A DNA stretch of 64,000 bases from Saccharothrix violaceirubra (GTDB lineage: Bacteria; Actinomycetota; Actinomycetes; Mycobacteriales; Pseudonocardiaceae): contig NZ_JACHJS010000001.1 in the NCBI RefSeq assembly GCF_014203755.1, forward strand, positions 2,294,001 through 2,358,000. Direction: 5' to 3'. A program made the position numbers and the translations under genes. A model generated the notes under the pieces. The model saw only the letters and a program-made list of their open reading frames with translations, ran no database searches and was not told where the DNA came from. This document shows positions 57,175 to 64,000 of this stretch, in pieces; the stretch's first letter is position 1; each line of letters begins with the position of its first letter.

Positions 57175-57181
57175 GTCGAGA

Positions 57182-57187
57182 ACGTTA
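57182..57187 (-). promoter_or_regulatory. -10 box TAACGT, leaderless lipid-kinase start
   Basis: On the minus strand TAACGT ends 7 nt before GTG 57174. It diverges from the pafA promoter 60 bp away. Confidence 0.45.
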
Positions 57188-57243
57188 TCCGGGAAAATCC
57201 CGCGCCGCCCGATTGGATCACTGAGGAAACCGCCGGATGCGCC

Positions 57244-57249
57244 TACTGT
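57244..57249 (+). promoter_or_regulatory. -10 box TACTGT, leaderless pafA start
   Basis: TACTGT ends 6 nt before ATG 57256. No PafBC-type -35 precedes it at N8, unlike mpa and dop. Confidence 0.5.
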
Positions 57250-57255
57250 TGAGGG

Positions 57256-58614
57256 ATGCAGCGGCGGATCTTCGGCATTGAGACTGAGTTCGGGGTGACC
57301 TGCACCTTCCATGGGCAGCGCAGGCTGTCCCCGGATGAGGTCGCGCGGTATCTGTTCCGCCGGGTCGTGTCGTGGGGCCGTTCGTCGAACGTGTTCCTGC
57401 GCAACGGCTCTCGGCTCTACCTCGACGTCGGCTCCCACCCCGAGTACGCGACCGCCGAGTGCGACGACCTCGCCCAACTCGTCACGCACGACAAGGCGGG
57501 GGAGCGCATCCTCGAGGACCTCCTGGTCGACGCCGAGCGCCGGCTGGCCGACGAGGGCATCGGCGGGGACATCTTCCTGTTCAAGAACAACACCGACTCC
57601 GCCGGCAACTCCTACGGCTGCCACGAGAACTACCTGGTGGCGCGGGCCGGCGAGTTCTCCCGGATCGCGGACGTGCTGCTGCCGTTCCTGGTCACCCGGC
57701 AGCTGATCTGCGGCGCGGGCAAGGTGCTCCAGACGCCGCGTGGCGCCGTGTACTGCCTGTCGCAGCGGGCCGAGCACATCTGGGAGGGCGTCTCCAGCGC
57801 CACGACCCGGTCGCGGCCGATCATCAACACCAGGGACGAGCCGCACGCCGATGCCGAGCGCTACCGCAGGCTGCACGTGATCGTCGGCGACTCGAACATG
57901 TCCGAGGTGACCACGCTGCTCAAGGTGGGCAGCGCGAACCTCGTGCTGGAGATGATCGAGCAGGGTGTGCAGTTCCGGGACTTCAGCCTGGACAACCCGA
58001 TCCGCGCCATCCGCGAGATCAGCCACGACCTCACCGGTCGCCGCACCGTACGGCTGGCGGGCGGCAAGGAGGCGTCGGCCCTGGACATCCAGCGCGAGTA
58101 CTACGAGCGCGCGGTGGAGCACGTGGCCAAGCGCACGCCGGACCCGATGGCCGACCGGGTGCTCGAACTGTGGGGCCGCACGCTCGACGCCGTCGCCGCC
58201 GAGGACCTGTCGAAGATCGACCGCGAGATCGACTGGGCGATCAAGCACCGGCTGATCGAGCGCTACCAGGCCAAGCACGACATGGACCTGTCGAACCCGC
58301 GCATCGCGCAGCTCGACCTCGCCTACCACGACATCCGACGCGGTCGGGGCATCTTCGACCTGCTCCAGCGCAAGGGCCAGGTCGACCGGGTCACCGACGA
58401 CGGCGAGATCGAGGCCGCGAAGGACACGCCGCCGCAGACCACCCGGGCGAAGCTGCGGGGCGACTTCATCGCCGCCGCGCAGGCCGCCGGGCGTGACTTC
58501 ACGGTCGACTGGGTGCACTTGAAGCTGAACGACCAGGCGCAGCGCACCGTCCTGTGCAAGGACCCGTTCCGCGCGGTGGACGAGCGTGTGGAGCGGTTGA
58601 TCTCGTCCCTCTAG
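57256..58614 (+). CDS. pafA: Pup ligase PafA
   Basis: A 452-residue Pup-protein ligase that phosphorylates the C-terminal Glu of Pup and joins it to substrate lysines. [10 protein letters not shown] holds the metal Glu residues (Glu9/Glu11), and Asp57 in [14 protein letters not shown] is the catalytic Asp. [47 protein letters not shown] and [19 protein letters not shown] are family signatures. The Dop-specific loop is absent, separating it from Dop. The start is fixed by the leaderless promoter. A hairpin overlapping the next start follows. Confidence 0.97.
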   Translation: MQRRIFGIETEFGVTCTFHGQRRLSPDEVARYLFRRVVSWGRSSNVFLRNGSRLYLDVGSHPEYATAECDDLAQLVTHDKAGERILEDLLVDAERRLADEGIGGDIFLFKNNTDSAGNSYGCHENYLVARAGEFSRIADVLLPFLVTRQLICGAGKVLQTPRGAVYCLSQRAEHIWEGVSSATTRSRPIINTRDEPHADAERYRRLHVIVGDSNMSEVTTLLKVGSANLVLEMIEQGVQFRDFSLDNPIRAIREISHDLTGRRTVRLAGGKEASALDIQREYYERAVEHVAKRTPDPMADRVLELWGRTLDAVAAEDLSKIDREIDWAIKHRLIERYQAKHDMDLSNPRIAQLDLAYHDIRRGRGIFDLLQRKGQVDRVTDDGEIEAAKDTPPQTTRAKLRGDFIAAAQAAGRDFTVDWVHLKLNDQAQRTVLCKDPFRAVDERVERLISSL

Positions 58615-58628
58615 CGGTGTCGGTGGGA

Positions 58629-58666
58629 AAGGCTCTTCGTGAAGCTCACAGCTCATGAAGAGCCTT
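58629..58666 (+). promoter_or_regulatory. Hairpin after pafA that contains the next start codon
   Basis: AAGGCTCTTC (58629-58638) pairs with GAAGAGCCTT (58657-58666). The loop of 18 nt and the base of the right arm hold ATG 58655-58657. It could terminate pafA transcripts and, in read-through RNA, hide the start. Confidence 0.55.
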
Positions 58667-59689
58667 CTCCTCGCCGCGGCCCTGGTGGTCGCGGTCGTGT
58701 TCTCCGGGGTCGCACCCGCCACCGCGGGCCATGAACCGACCTGGCAGCTCAAGCCCACCGGCGTGACCGCCCAGTTCCGCGGCCTGTCCGCCGTGGACCA
58801 CCGCGTCGCGTGGGTCGCGGGCAGCGAGGGCACGGTCCTGCGCACCACCGACGGCGGCGCCTCCTGGGCGTCGGTCGGCCCGCCCGACACGTCGACCCTG
58901 GAGTTCCGCGACGTCGAGGCGTTCGACGCGCGCACCGCCGTGGTGCTGTCGATCGGTCCGGGTGCCGCCTCGCGGATCTACCGGACGTCCGACGGCGGGA
59001 AGACCTGGGCGCTGACCTTCCAGAACGCCGAGCCGGCCGCGTTCTACGACTGCGTCGCGTTCTTCGACCGCTTCCGGGGCCTGGCGATGAGCGATCCGGT
59101 CGACGGGAAGTTCCGCGTCCAGCTCACGCGTGACGGCGGGCGCACGTGGCGGCAGGTGCCCGAGGAGAACTTCCCGCCCGCGCTGCCCGGCGAGGCCGGG
59201 TTCGCCGCGAGCGGCCAGTGCGTGGCCACGGCGGGTCGGTCCGACGCGTGGATCGCCACGGGCGGCGGCGCGAAGGCGCGCGTCCTGCACTCGGACGACG
59301 GCGGCCGGCACTGGACCGCGTCCGACACGCCCCTGTTCAGCTCGGTCTCGGCGGGTGTGTTCGCGGTGGCGTTCCGCACGCCCGATCAGGGTCTGGCCAT
59401 CGGCGGCGACTACGCGAACCCGACCGGGCGGGTGGCCAACCTGGCGCTGAGCCGGGACGGCGGCGAGCGCTGGAAGGCTGTGGAGTCCGGGCCGGTCGGC
59501 TACCGGTCGGGGGTGGCGTGGCACCGCGGGTCGGTGATCGCGGTCGGGCCGAAGGGCAGCGACGTGAGCCGTGACGGCGGGCGGACGTGGCGGTCGATCG
59601 ACTCCGGCAGCTTCGACACCGTGGACTGCGCGGACGTGTGCTGGGCGTCCGGTGAGAAGGGCCGGGTCGCGGTCCTGACCAGGGGCTGA
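58655..59689 (+). CDS. Secreted beta-propeller protein with Asp-box (BNR) repeats
   Basis: A 344-residue exported protein. The signal peptide is residues 1-24 (KSLLLAAALVVAVVFSGVAPATAG). Six Asp-box motifs S/T-x-D-x-G-x-x-W are visible: TTDGGASW, TSDGGKTW, TRDGGRTW, SDDGGRHW, SRDGGERW and SRDGGRTW. This fits a six-bladed propeller of the Ycf48/oxidoreductase-like group. Sialidase active-site arginines are not evident, so no hydrolase activity is claimed. ATG 58655 lacks a nearby ribosome site and is inside a hairpin. It sits in the pafA-pafB gap. Confidence 0.9.
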   Translation: MKSLLLAAALVVAVVFSGVAPATAGHEPTWQLKPTGVTAQFRGLSAVDHRVAWVAGSEGTVLRTTDGGASWASVGPPDTSTLEFRDVEAFDARTAVVLSIGPGAASRIYRTSDGGKTWALTFQNAEPAAFYDCVAFFDRFRGLAMSDPVDGKFRVQLTRDGGRTWRQVPEENFPPALPGEAGFAASGQCVATAGRSDAWIATGGGAKARVLHSDDGGRHWTASDTPLFSSVSAGVFAVAFRTPDQGLAIGGDYANPTGRVANLALSRDGGERWKAVESGPVGYRSGVAWHRGSVIAVGPKGSDVSRDGGRTWRSIDSGSFDTVDCADVCWASGEKGRVAVLTRG

Positions 59690-59726
59690 GTTCTCCCACG
59701 ACCGGGGTCGGCCGCCGCGCGGGCCA

Positions 59727-59744
59727 TTGACAAAAATGTTTTGT
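59727..59744 (+). promoter_or_regulatory. TTGACA -35 with overlapping ACAAAA-ATG-TTTTGT operator
   Basis: TTGACA (59727-59732) is a consensus -35. The 15-bp inverted repeat ACAAAAATGTTTTGT (59730-59744) begins inside it, 22 nt before the regulator's ATG. Such a position fits autorepression by the ArsR-like protein encoded next. Confidence 0.6.
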
Positions 59745-59765
59745 ACGTTCAAACTCGTTTTCGCG

Positions 59766-60323
59766 ATGAGGGACGTCATCTACCTGGAGCGGATCGAGCA
59801 GGCCGAGGCACTGCTGAAGCCACAGCGCATCGAAGTGCTGCGGCAACTGGCACAGCCGAGGTCGTGCACCGAGGTCGCGACCGTGCTCGACCAGACCCCG
59901 CAGCGGGTCTACTACCACGTGAAACGCCTGGTGGAAGCCGGGTTGGCGACCCAGGTCGACGCCCGGCGGGTGCGCGGCGTGACCGAGGGCGTCTACCAGG
60001 CGGCGGCCCGGTCGTACTGGCTCTCGCCCGGACTGGTCGGCCGACTGGGACCGGACCGGGTCCGCGACGAGTTGAGCCTGGGACACCTGCTCGACCTGGC
60101 CGAGCGGGTCCAGTCCGACATCGCGGCCCTGGACCGCACCCGGCCGGAACTGCCGTCGCTGGGGGTGTCGGGGGAGATCAGGGTGCGTCCCGAGGCGCGC
60201 GCCGAGTTCTTCGCCGAGTTGAGATCGACGTTGCAAGACCTGTTCAGCCGTTACGGCGCCCCGGAAGGCGACGCCTTCCGCCTGGTCGTCGCCTGCTACC
60301 CGAAGGACGAGTCCGATGAGTGA
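59766..60323 (+). CDS. ArsR-like winged-helix regulator
   Basis: A 185-residue regulator. The N-terminal HTH is LLKPQRIEVLRQLAQPRSCTEVATVLDQTPQRVYYHVKRLVEAGLATQVDARRVRGVTEGVYQAAARSYWL (HTH_20 type). The C-terminal 90 residues form a helical dimer/ligand domain ending EGDAFRLVVACYPKDESDE. I start at ATG 59766 (MRDVIYLERIEQAE). Upstream ATGs lie in the promoter/operator. Its end overlaps the SRPBCC gene by 8 nt. In comparable pairs the regulator represses itself and the SRPBCC gene (inference). Confidence 0.87.
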   Translation: MRDVIYLERIEQAEALLKPQRIEVLRQLAQPRSCTEVATVLDQTPQRVYYHVKRLVEAGLATQVDARRVRGVTEGVYQAAARSYWLSPGLVGRLGPDRVRDELSLGHLLDLAERVQSDIAALDRTRPELPSLGVSGEIRVRPEARAEFFAELRSTLQDLFSRYGAPEGDAFRLVVACYPKDESDE

Positions 60324-61179
60324 GACCCTGACCCTGCGCATCCGCACCACCGCGTCGCCGGAGCGCGTGCACCAGGCGCTGACCACCGCCGCCGACCTGG
60401 AGGCCTGGCTGGCCGAGCACGCCTCCGCCGCGCCGTTCGGCTTCTGGGGTCGCTACACGCCCGAAGGCGACGCGCCGCACCAGGAGGTCGTGCACGTCGA
60501 CGCCCGCACGCTGCGGTTCACGTGGAAGGTCGGCGGCGAGACGACCGACGTCGCGTTCTCCCTGACGCCGTGGGAGTCCGGCACGCTGATCACCCTGGAG
60601 CAGAGCCACTTCCCGGGCTGGGAGTCGGCCGTGGCCGAGGACTCGGTGCTCGGCCACCTCTACACCTACTGGACGCTCGGCCTGGCCAACCTCGTCGACC
60701 ACGTCGAGGGTCGCCAGGTGGCCAACCGGATCGACTTCACCTCGGCCGAGATGCGGGGCACGGTCCACATCGCCGCCGAGCCCGAGGTCGTGGCTCGGTC
60801 GCTGGTCGACGCGGAGAGCTACGAGCGCTGGTTCGGCGCGCGCATCGACATCGAGGCGTGGGTCGGCGGCCGGGTCGCGATGGGCGGCCTCGACGCCAAC
60901 CCGCACCCGGCCACGGTGCTGGTGTACGAGCCCGGCAAGCGGATGGACGTCGACTGGCACGGCATGGTGTCGGGCTGGGAGCTGGAGGGCACCGACGGCG
61001 GCACGCGACTGACGTTCGTGCAGAGCGGCTTCGACCCGGCGAACCCGCCGTACAGCGCGTGGGGCGGCTGGCTGGCCGGCGTCGTGGAGCTGCGCCGGTT
61101 CCACGAGCTGGCGGACTGGCGGCCGATGTGGCTCGCGCCCGACGTCCCCGGCCTGCCCGAGGGCATCCTCTCGCGCTGA
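60316..61179 (+). CDS. Tandem SRPBCC (AHSA1-like) protein
   Basis: A 287-residue protein of two START-like domains, each opening with the AHSA1 pattern. The first has LRIRTTASPERVHQALTTAADLEAWLAEHA and GGETTDVAFSLTPWESGTLITLEQSHFPGW (1-135). The second has VHIAAEPEVVARSLVDAESYERWFGARIDIEAWVGG and DGGTRLTFVQSGFDP (about 138-287). Such folds bind hydrophobic ligands. Ligand unknown. ATG 60316 overlaps the ArsR-like gene by 8 nt, so they are coupled. It ends 82 nt before pafB. Confidence 0.9.
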   Translation: MSETLTLRIRTTASPERVHQALTTAADLEAWLAEHASAAPFGFWGRYTPEGDAPHQEVVHVDARTLRFTWKVGGETTDVAFSLTPWESGTLITLEQSHFPGWESAVAEDSVLGHLYTYWTLGLANLVDHVEGRQVANRIDFTSAEMRGTVHIAAEPEVVARSLVDAESYERWFGARIDIEAWVGGRVAMGGLDANPHPATVLVYEPGKRMDVDWHGMVSGWELEGTDGGTRLTFVQSGFDPANPPYSAWGGWLAGVVELRRFHELADWRPMWLAPDVPGLPEGILSR

Positions 61180-61249
61180 GGTCCGGGTGGAAGGACCGTT
61201 CTGCCGGACTCGTGGCCGGGGAGGGCGTCGCGCCCGCCCCGACCGGGGA

Positions 61250-61255
61250 TAGGGT
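61250..61255 (+). promoter_or_regulatory. -10 box TAGGGT, leaderless pafB start
   Basis: TAGGGT ends 6 nt before GTG 61262. No PafBC-type -35 is visible, so pafBC is not obviously autoregulated. Confidence 0.5.
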
Positions 61256-61261
61256 TCTCCT

Positions 61262-62248
61262 GTGGCCACCGCACGTGCCGAGCGGCTCGTCAACCTGGTG
61301 CTGTGCCTGCTGTCGACCCGCCAGTACCTGACCGCCGAACGCATCCGCAGCATCGTCCCCGGCTATGCCGAGGCGGCGTCCGACGACGCCTTCTTCCGCA
61401 TGTTCGAGCGCGACAAGACAGAACTGCGCGACCTCGGCGTGCCGCTGGAGGTCGGGAGGTCGGACGTCTTCGACGGCATCGACGGGTACCGGATCGCGCG
61501 CCGCGACTACGAACTCGGCGACATCGACCTCGAACCGGACGAGGCCGCGGCCGTGGCGCTGGCCGCGCGGCTGTGGGACTCGCCGCAGCTCACCGGCGCC
61601 GTGCACGGCGCGTTGCTCAAGCTGCGGGCCGCGGGCGTCGACGTGGACCAGGACGTGCGCGTCCCGGTCGAGCCCAAGGTCCGGGCCACCGAGCCCGCGT
61701 TCCCGCCGCTGCTCGCCGCCGTGCAGCAGGGCCGGGTCGTCGAGTTCGACTACCGCCGGCCGGTGCCCGCGGAGGTGCGGACCCGGACCGTCGAGCCGTG
61801 GGGCGTCGTGGCGTGGCGTGGCCGCTGGTACCTGGTCGCCCACGACCGGGACCGCGCCGCGCCGCGCTGCTTCCGGCTGTCGCGGATCGTCGGCGACGTG
61901 CGGCCGGTCGGCAAGGCCGGGGTGGTGCGCCGACCCGACGACGTCGACCTGCTCGGCTTCGTGGCGACCAACATCCGCCAGGCCGACCCCACGCCCGCCA
62001 CCGCGCGGTTGTGGGTGGCCGAGGGCCGGGCGCACGGTCTGCGCCGGCGGGCCAAGCACGTCGGGCGGCGGGAGTTCGACGGGGAGTGGGGCGACCTGCT
62101 GGAGATCGCGCTGCGGTTCCCGGACTCGGCCGCGTCCTGGATCGCGGGCTTCGGCGCGGACGTCGTCGTCCTCGAACCCGAACTGCTGGCCAAGACCGTC
62201 CGGGAGAAGCTGCTCGGCGCGGTGCGCGGTGCGGGGGTGCGCGCGTGA
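61262..62248 (+). CDS. pafB: WYL transcriptional activator PafB
   Basis: A 328-residue protein. The N-terminal winged helix has RLVNLVLCLLSTRQYLTAERIRSIVPGY, and FFRMFERDKTELRDLGVPLEV is the wing and linker. The WYL domain (about 140-225) has VVEFDYRRP and EPWGVVAWRGRWYLVAHDRDRAAPRCFRLSRI. A WCX domain ends it (LRFPDSAASWIAGFGADVVVLEPELLAKTVREKL). PafB pairs with PafC to activate RecA-independent DNA-damage promoters and is not required for proteasome function despite its location (mycobacterial work). GTG 61262 fits the leaderless promoter. Confidence 0.95.
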   Translation: MATARAERLVNLVLCLLSTRQYLTAERIRSIVPGYAEAASDDAFFRMFERDKTELRDLGVPLEVGRSDVFDGIDGYRIARRDYELGDIDLEPDEAAAVALAARLWDSPQLTGAVHGALLKLRAAGVDVDQDVRVPVEPKVRATEPAFPPLLAAVQQGRVVEFDYRRPVPAEVRTRTVEPWGVVAWRGRWYLVAHDRDRAAPRCFRLSRIVGDVRPVGKAGVVRRPDDVDLLGFVATNIRQADPTPATARLWVAEGRAHGLRRRAKHVGRREFDGEWGDLLEIALRFPDSAASWIAGFGADVVVLEPELLAKTVREKLLGAVRGAGVRA

Positions 62249-63237
62249 ACAACTCGTCGGCCAACGAGCGGCTGCCACGCCTGCTCGCCCTGGTGCCCTA
62301 CCTGCTGGCCCGGCCCGGCATCCCGGTCGAGGAGGCGGCGGCGGACTTCGAGGTCACCCCGCGCCAACTGCGCAAGGACCTCGAACTGCTGTGGATGTGC
62401 GGCCTGCCCGGCTACGGTCCCGGCGACCTGATCGACCTGTCCTTCGAGGGCGACACGATCACGGTCGTCTTCGACGCGGGCATGAGCCGGCCGTTGCGGC
62501 TCACCGCCGCCGAGGCGACCGCGCTGCTGGTCGCGTTGCGCGCGCTCGGCGAGACGCCCGGCATCGCCGACCAGGCCGCCGTGCGCCGGGCCGTGGCCAA
62601 GATCGAGGCCGCGGTCGGCAAGGCCCAGCCCGCCGGCGTCGCGGTCGGCCTGGGCCTGCGGGAGGCACCGGAGACCACGCCCGTGCGCGACGCGGTGTCG
62701 GACGGGGTGAGACGCGGTCGCGCGCTGCGACTTCGGTACTACACACCGTCGCGCGACGAGATCACCGACCGGGTCGTGGACCCGATGCGGATGCTGCTGG
62801 TCGACGGGCGCAACTACCTGGAGGCGTGGTGCCGGACGGCCGACGACGTGCGGCTGTTCAGACTGGACCGGATCGACCGGGTGGTCGTGCTCGACGAGGC
62901 CGCCACGCCGCCATCCCACGCGACCCCGACTGATACGTCGGAGGGGTTGTTCCAGCCGGACTCGTCCCAGCGGACCGCCGTGCTCGTCCTGGAGCCGGAC
63001 GGCCGCTGGATCGCCGAGTACTACCCGGTGGAGGACGTGACCGAGCTGGGAGAAGGCCGCATGCGGGTGCGGATGCGGTACGCCGACACCGCGTGGATGG
63101 TCCGCCTGCTTCTGGGCCACGGGGGCGAGGTGTCCGTGGAACGACCGGCCGAGCTGGTGGCCGCGGTGACCCGTCAAGCCGAAGCCGCATTGCGCCGGGC
63201 GGATCACCTTCCGGCAACCGGACCGCAGGGAGGGTGA
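62245..63237 (+). CDS. pafC: WYL transcriptional activator PafC
   Basis: A 330-residue partner of PafB. The HTH is RLLALVPYLLARPGIPVEEAAADFEVTPRQLRKDLELLWMCGLPG. The WYL domain (about 160-215) has LRLRYYTPSRDEITDRVVDPMRMLLVDGRNYLEAWCRTADDVRLFRLDRIDRV, and the C-terminal WCX domain is about 245-325. The WYL motif reads NYLEAW rather than W-Y-L, as is common in PafC. GTG 62245 overlaps the pafB stop (GTGA). The pair is cotranscribed. In most relatives tatA follows soon after; here a small membrane gene and lower-GC DNA come next. Confidence 0.95.
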   Translation: MNNSSANERLPRLLALVPYLLARPGIPVEEAAADFEVTPRQLRKDLELLWMCGLPGYGPGDLIDLSFEGDTITVVFDAGMSRPLRLTAAEATALLVALRALGETPGIADQAAVRRAVAKIEAAVGKAQPAGVAVGLGLREAPETTPVRDAVSDGVRRGRALRLRYYTPSRDEITDRVVDPMRMLLVDGRNYLEAWCRTADDVRLFRLDRIDRVVVLDEAATPPSHATPTDTSEGLFQPDSSQRTAVLVLEPDGRWIAEYYPVEDVTELGEGRMRVRMRYADTAWMVRLLLGHGGEVSVERPAELVAAVTRQAEAALRRADHLPATGPQGG

Positions 63238-63238
63238 G

Positions 63239-63442
63239 GTGTACTACCTGGCTACCGCACTGTCGGCTTTCGGAGTGGTGTTCTTCGCGGTCATCGTGGC
63301 CAAAATACGTGCACGACTGCGTGGCCTGCGGTCTCAAGCCGGGCGCACGTCCGCGCGGATGAAGGATCGGATCGGCTTGATTCGCGCGCGGTCGGCCGCT
63401 CTCAAGGTGGCACTCGCCCAACGTCGGACCCGTAACTCTTGA
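63239..63442 (+). CDS. Small basic membrane protein
   Basis: A 67-residue protein. One N-terminal helix (YYLATALSAFGVVFFAVIVAKI) is followed by a strongly basic tail (RARLRGLRSQAGRTSARMKDRIGLIRARSAALKVALAQRRTRNS). GTG 63239 is 1 nt after the pafC stop, with GGGAGG overlapping the stop region, so it is read with pafBC. I recall comparable short genes before tatA in Pseudonocardiales but know no function. The Arg count argues for nucleic-acid or phospholipid contact (inference). Confidence 0.72.
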   Translation: MYYLATALSAFGVVFFAVIVAKIRARLRGLRSQAGRTSARMKDRIGLIRARSAALKVALAQRRTRNS

Positions 63443-63740
63443 CACCTGTTCGTCGGCCACCCGCGACGCGCTACTCTGGGAGGGCGCTCGTATTGCGCTG
63501 CTTGGCTCATGCGGTGGGCCATTCGGGCGGTCTTTCGAATTGGCAAAAAGTCTGGTCTTGCCTTGTGAGTTTCCGATCGATAGTTTCGTGCTGTACCACT
63601 TAGCGGTAGCCGGGGGGCGCCACAGGGGGATTGAAATTCACTGTAGTGCTTCCTGGCTTGTCAAGACCAAGTCGGAAACGGTGATCCGGGACGATTTCGT
63701 GCGGGCCGTTGTGCCGATGGTCGATAACTCAGGGGTGGAA
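63443..63740 (+). other. Lower-GC spacer before a secreted-protein gene
   Basis: About 300 nt with no supported gene and visibly more A/T (runs such as GGCAAAAAGTC, GAAATTCAC) than anything else in the window. I see no hairpin terminator or clear promoter. TGGTCTTG occurs at about 63558 and inverted at about 63661. It may be the left edge of inserted DNA. Confidence 0.5.
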
Positions 63741-64000
63741 ATGAAAATCCTGTTAGGCCTATTATCTCGCATGGTCGCCATTCTGGCCGCAATGGCGTTC
63801 ATGCTTTCGATTCCGGTTGCCGCTGCCAACGCCGCTGGCGGCGACTTCGTGGCGCAGGATGCGTCGGCTGTGCTGGATCGCTTGTCTGCAACGGGTCGGT
63901 TGACTGCGGGCGATCGGGACATCCTGCTCAAGTATCCGCGTTTGGCGGCGCAGGTGGAGGACCCTGACCAGGCGACTTCTGGGGGAAGTGTCAGGTTCGA
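63741..64000 (+). CDS. Secreted protein of unknown function (3' truncated by window end)
   Basis: The first 86 codons of a gene running off the right edge. ATG 63741 has GGGTGGAA just upstream. The signal peptide is residues 1-32 (MKILLGLLSRMVAILAAMAF, then MLSIPVAAANAA). It is followed by GGDFVAQDASAVLDRLSATG, then RLTAGDRDILLKYPRLAAQV and EDPDQ. Codons 5 and 8 are TTA Leu (63753-63755, 63762-63764), rare in high-GC actinomycetes and dependent on bldA tRNA where that system exists. Base use is lower-GC than all other genes here, suggesting transfer. Family not recognised. Confidence 0.7.
   Translation, partial: MKILLGLLSRMVAILAAMAFMLSIPVAAANAAGGDFVAQDASAVLDRLSATGRLTAGDRDILLKYPRLAAQVEDPDQATSGGSVRF

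Noticed and set aside
58615..58645. Third proteasome-pathway PafBC promoter after pafA (TGTCGGTG at about 58620)
   Set aside because: The hexamer at N8 is TCTTCG, not TANNNT.
58655..59689. Sialidase activity of the Asp-box protein
   Set aside because: Asp-boxes occur in many propellers. The FRIP motif and catalytic Arg/Tyr/Glu set of sialidases are not visible.
63500..63700. Attachment site or insertion-sequence end in the lower-GC segment
   Set aside because: Only an 8-bp inverted match (TGGTCTTG) was found; no tRNA end, transposase or target duplication is visible in the window.

Overview
The window is chromosomal DNA of a high-GC actinomycete, most likely order Pseudonocardiales (Saccharothrix/Actinosynnema/Lentzea type). 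The basis is the codon use, the frequent GTG starts, a complete Pup-proteasome locus, mycothiol ligase MshC, TrmI, an XRE(DUF5753)-DUF397 module, GAF-ANTAR proteins and mycobacteria-like gene order. No rRNA, tRNA, CRISPR array, IS element or prophage was seen.

Layout. 1-7.2 kb: end of a hydrolase-like gene, a large FAD/Fe-S oxidoreductase, then fabG-inhA (type II fatty acid synthesis) and the coproporphyrin ferrochelatase. 7.2-14.7 kb: an M20 dipeptidase/PLP decarboxylase operon, a G-rich low-complexity spacer and a MoxR-like AAA/VWA pair. 14.7-17.7 kb: a solitary ctaD diverging from mshC. 17.8-31 kb: accessory blocks, namely XRE/DUF397, a secreted subtilase, an ABC exporter with a GbsR/MarR regulator, a GAF histidine kinase, MFS/PAC2, a HAD phosphatase, and a B12-riboswitch-controlled cobalt transporter (cbtBA) with an FhuF-like protein. 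31-40 kb: acetyltransferases, hisE, a RecB-like nuclease, an MBL hydrolase, a site-2 protease, a NarL-type two-component system and trmI.

40-63.4 kb is the proteasome locus: mpa/arc, dop, pup, prcB, prcA, pafA, pafB and pafC. Here mpa and dop are separated by a 10-kb insertion holding a second NarL-type two-component system, three GAF-ANTAR proteins around a sigma-like gene with a hairpin-rich leader, a Nudix hydrolase and a lone FtsX permease. A three-gene block separates pafA from pafBC. The last 0.5 kb has lower GC and begins a secreted protein with TTA codons, so it looks acquired. From mshC to pafC the backbone follows the M. tuberculosis Rv2130c-Rv2095c order as I know it.

How the parts connect. 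Mpa unfolds Pup-tagged proteins into the PrcBA core, PafA ligates Pup, and Dop deamidates Pup and removes it. PafB/PafC are the WYL activators of the mycobacterial DNA-damage response, which acts at promoters with TTGTCRGTG-N8-TANNNT. I see a perfect match upstream of mpa, an 8/9 match placing the dop start codon at the predicted transcript 5' end, an 8/9 match upstream of the MBL/site-2-protease operon, and a weaker divergent one at the RecB-like nuclease. This suggests that pupylation and PafBC are wired together here. Other unusual items are an extragenic repeat family starting at stop codons, a natural InhA Ser94-to-Ala equivalent, and many -10 boxes placed 6-7 nt before start codons (leaderless transcripts).
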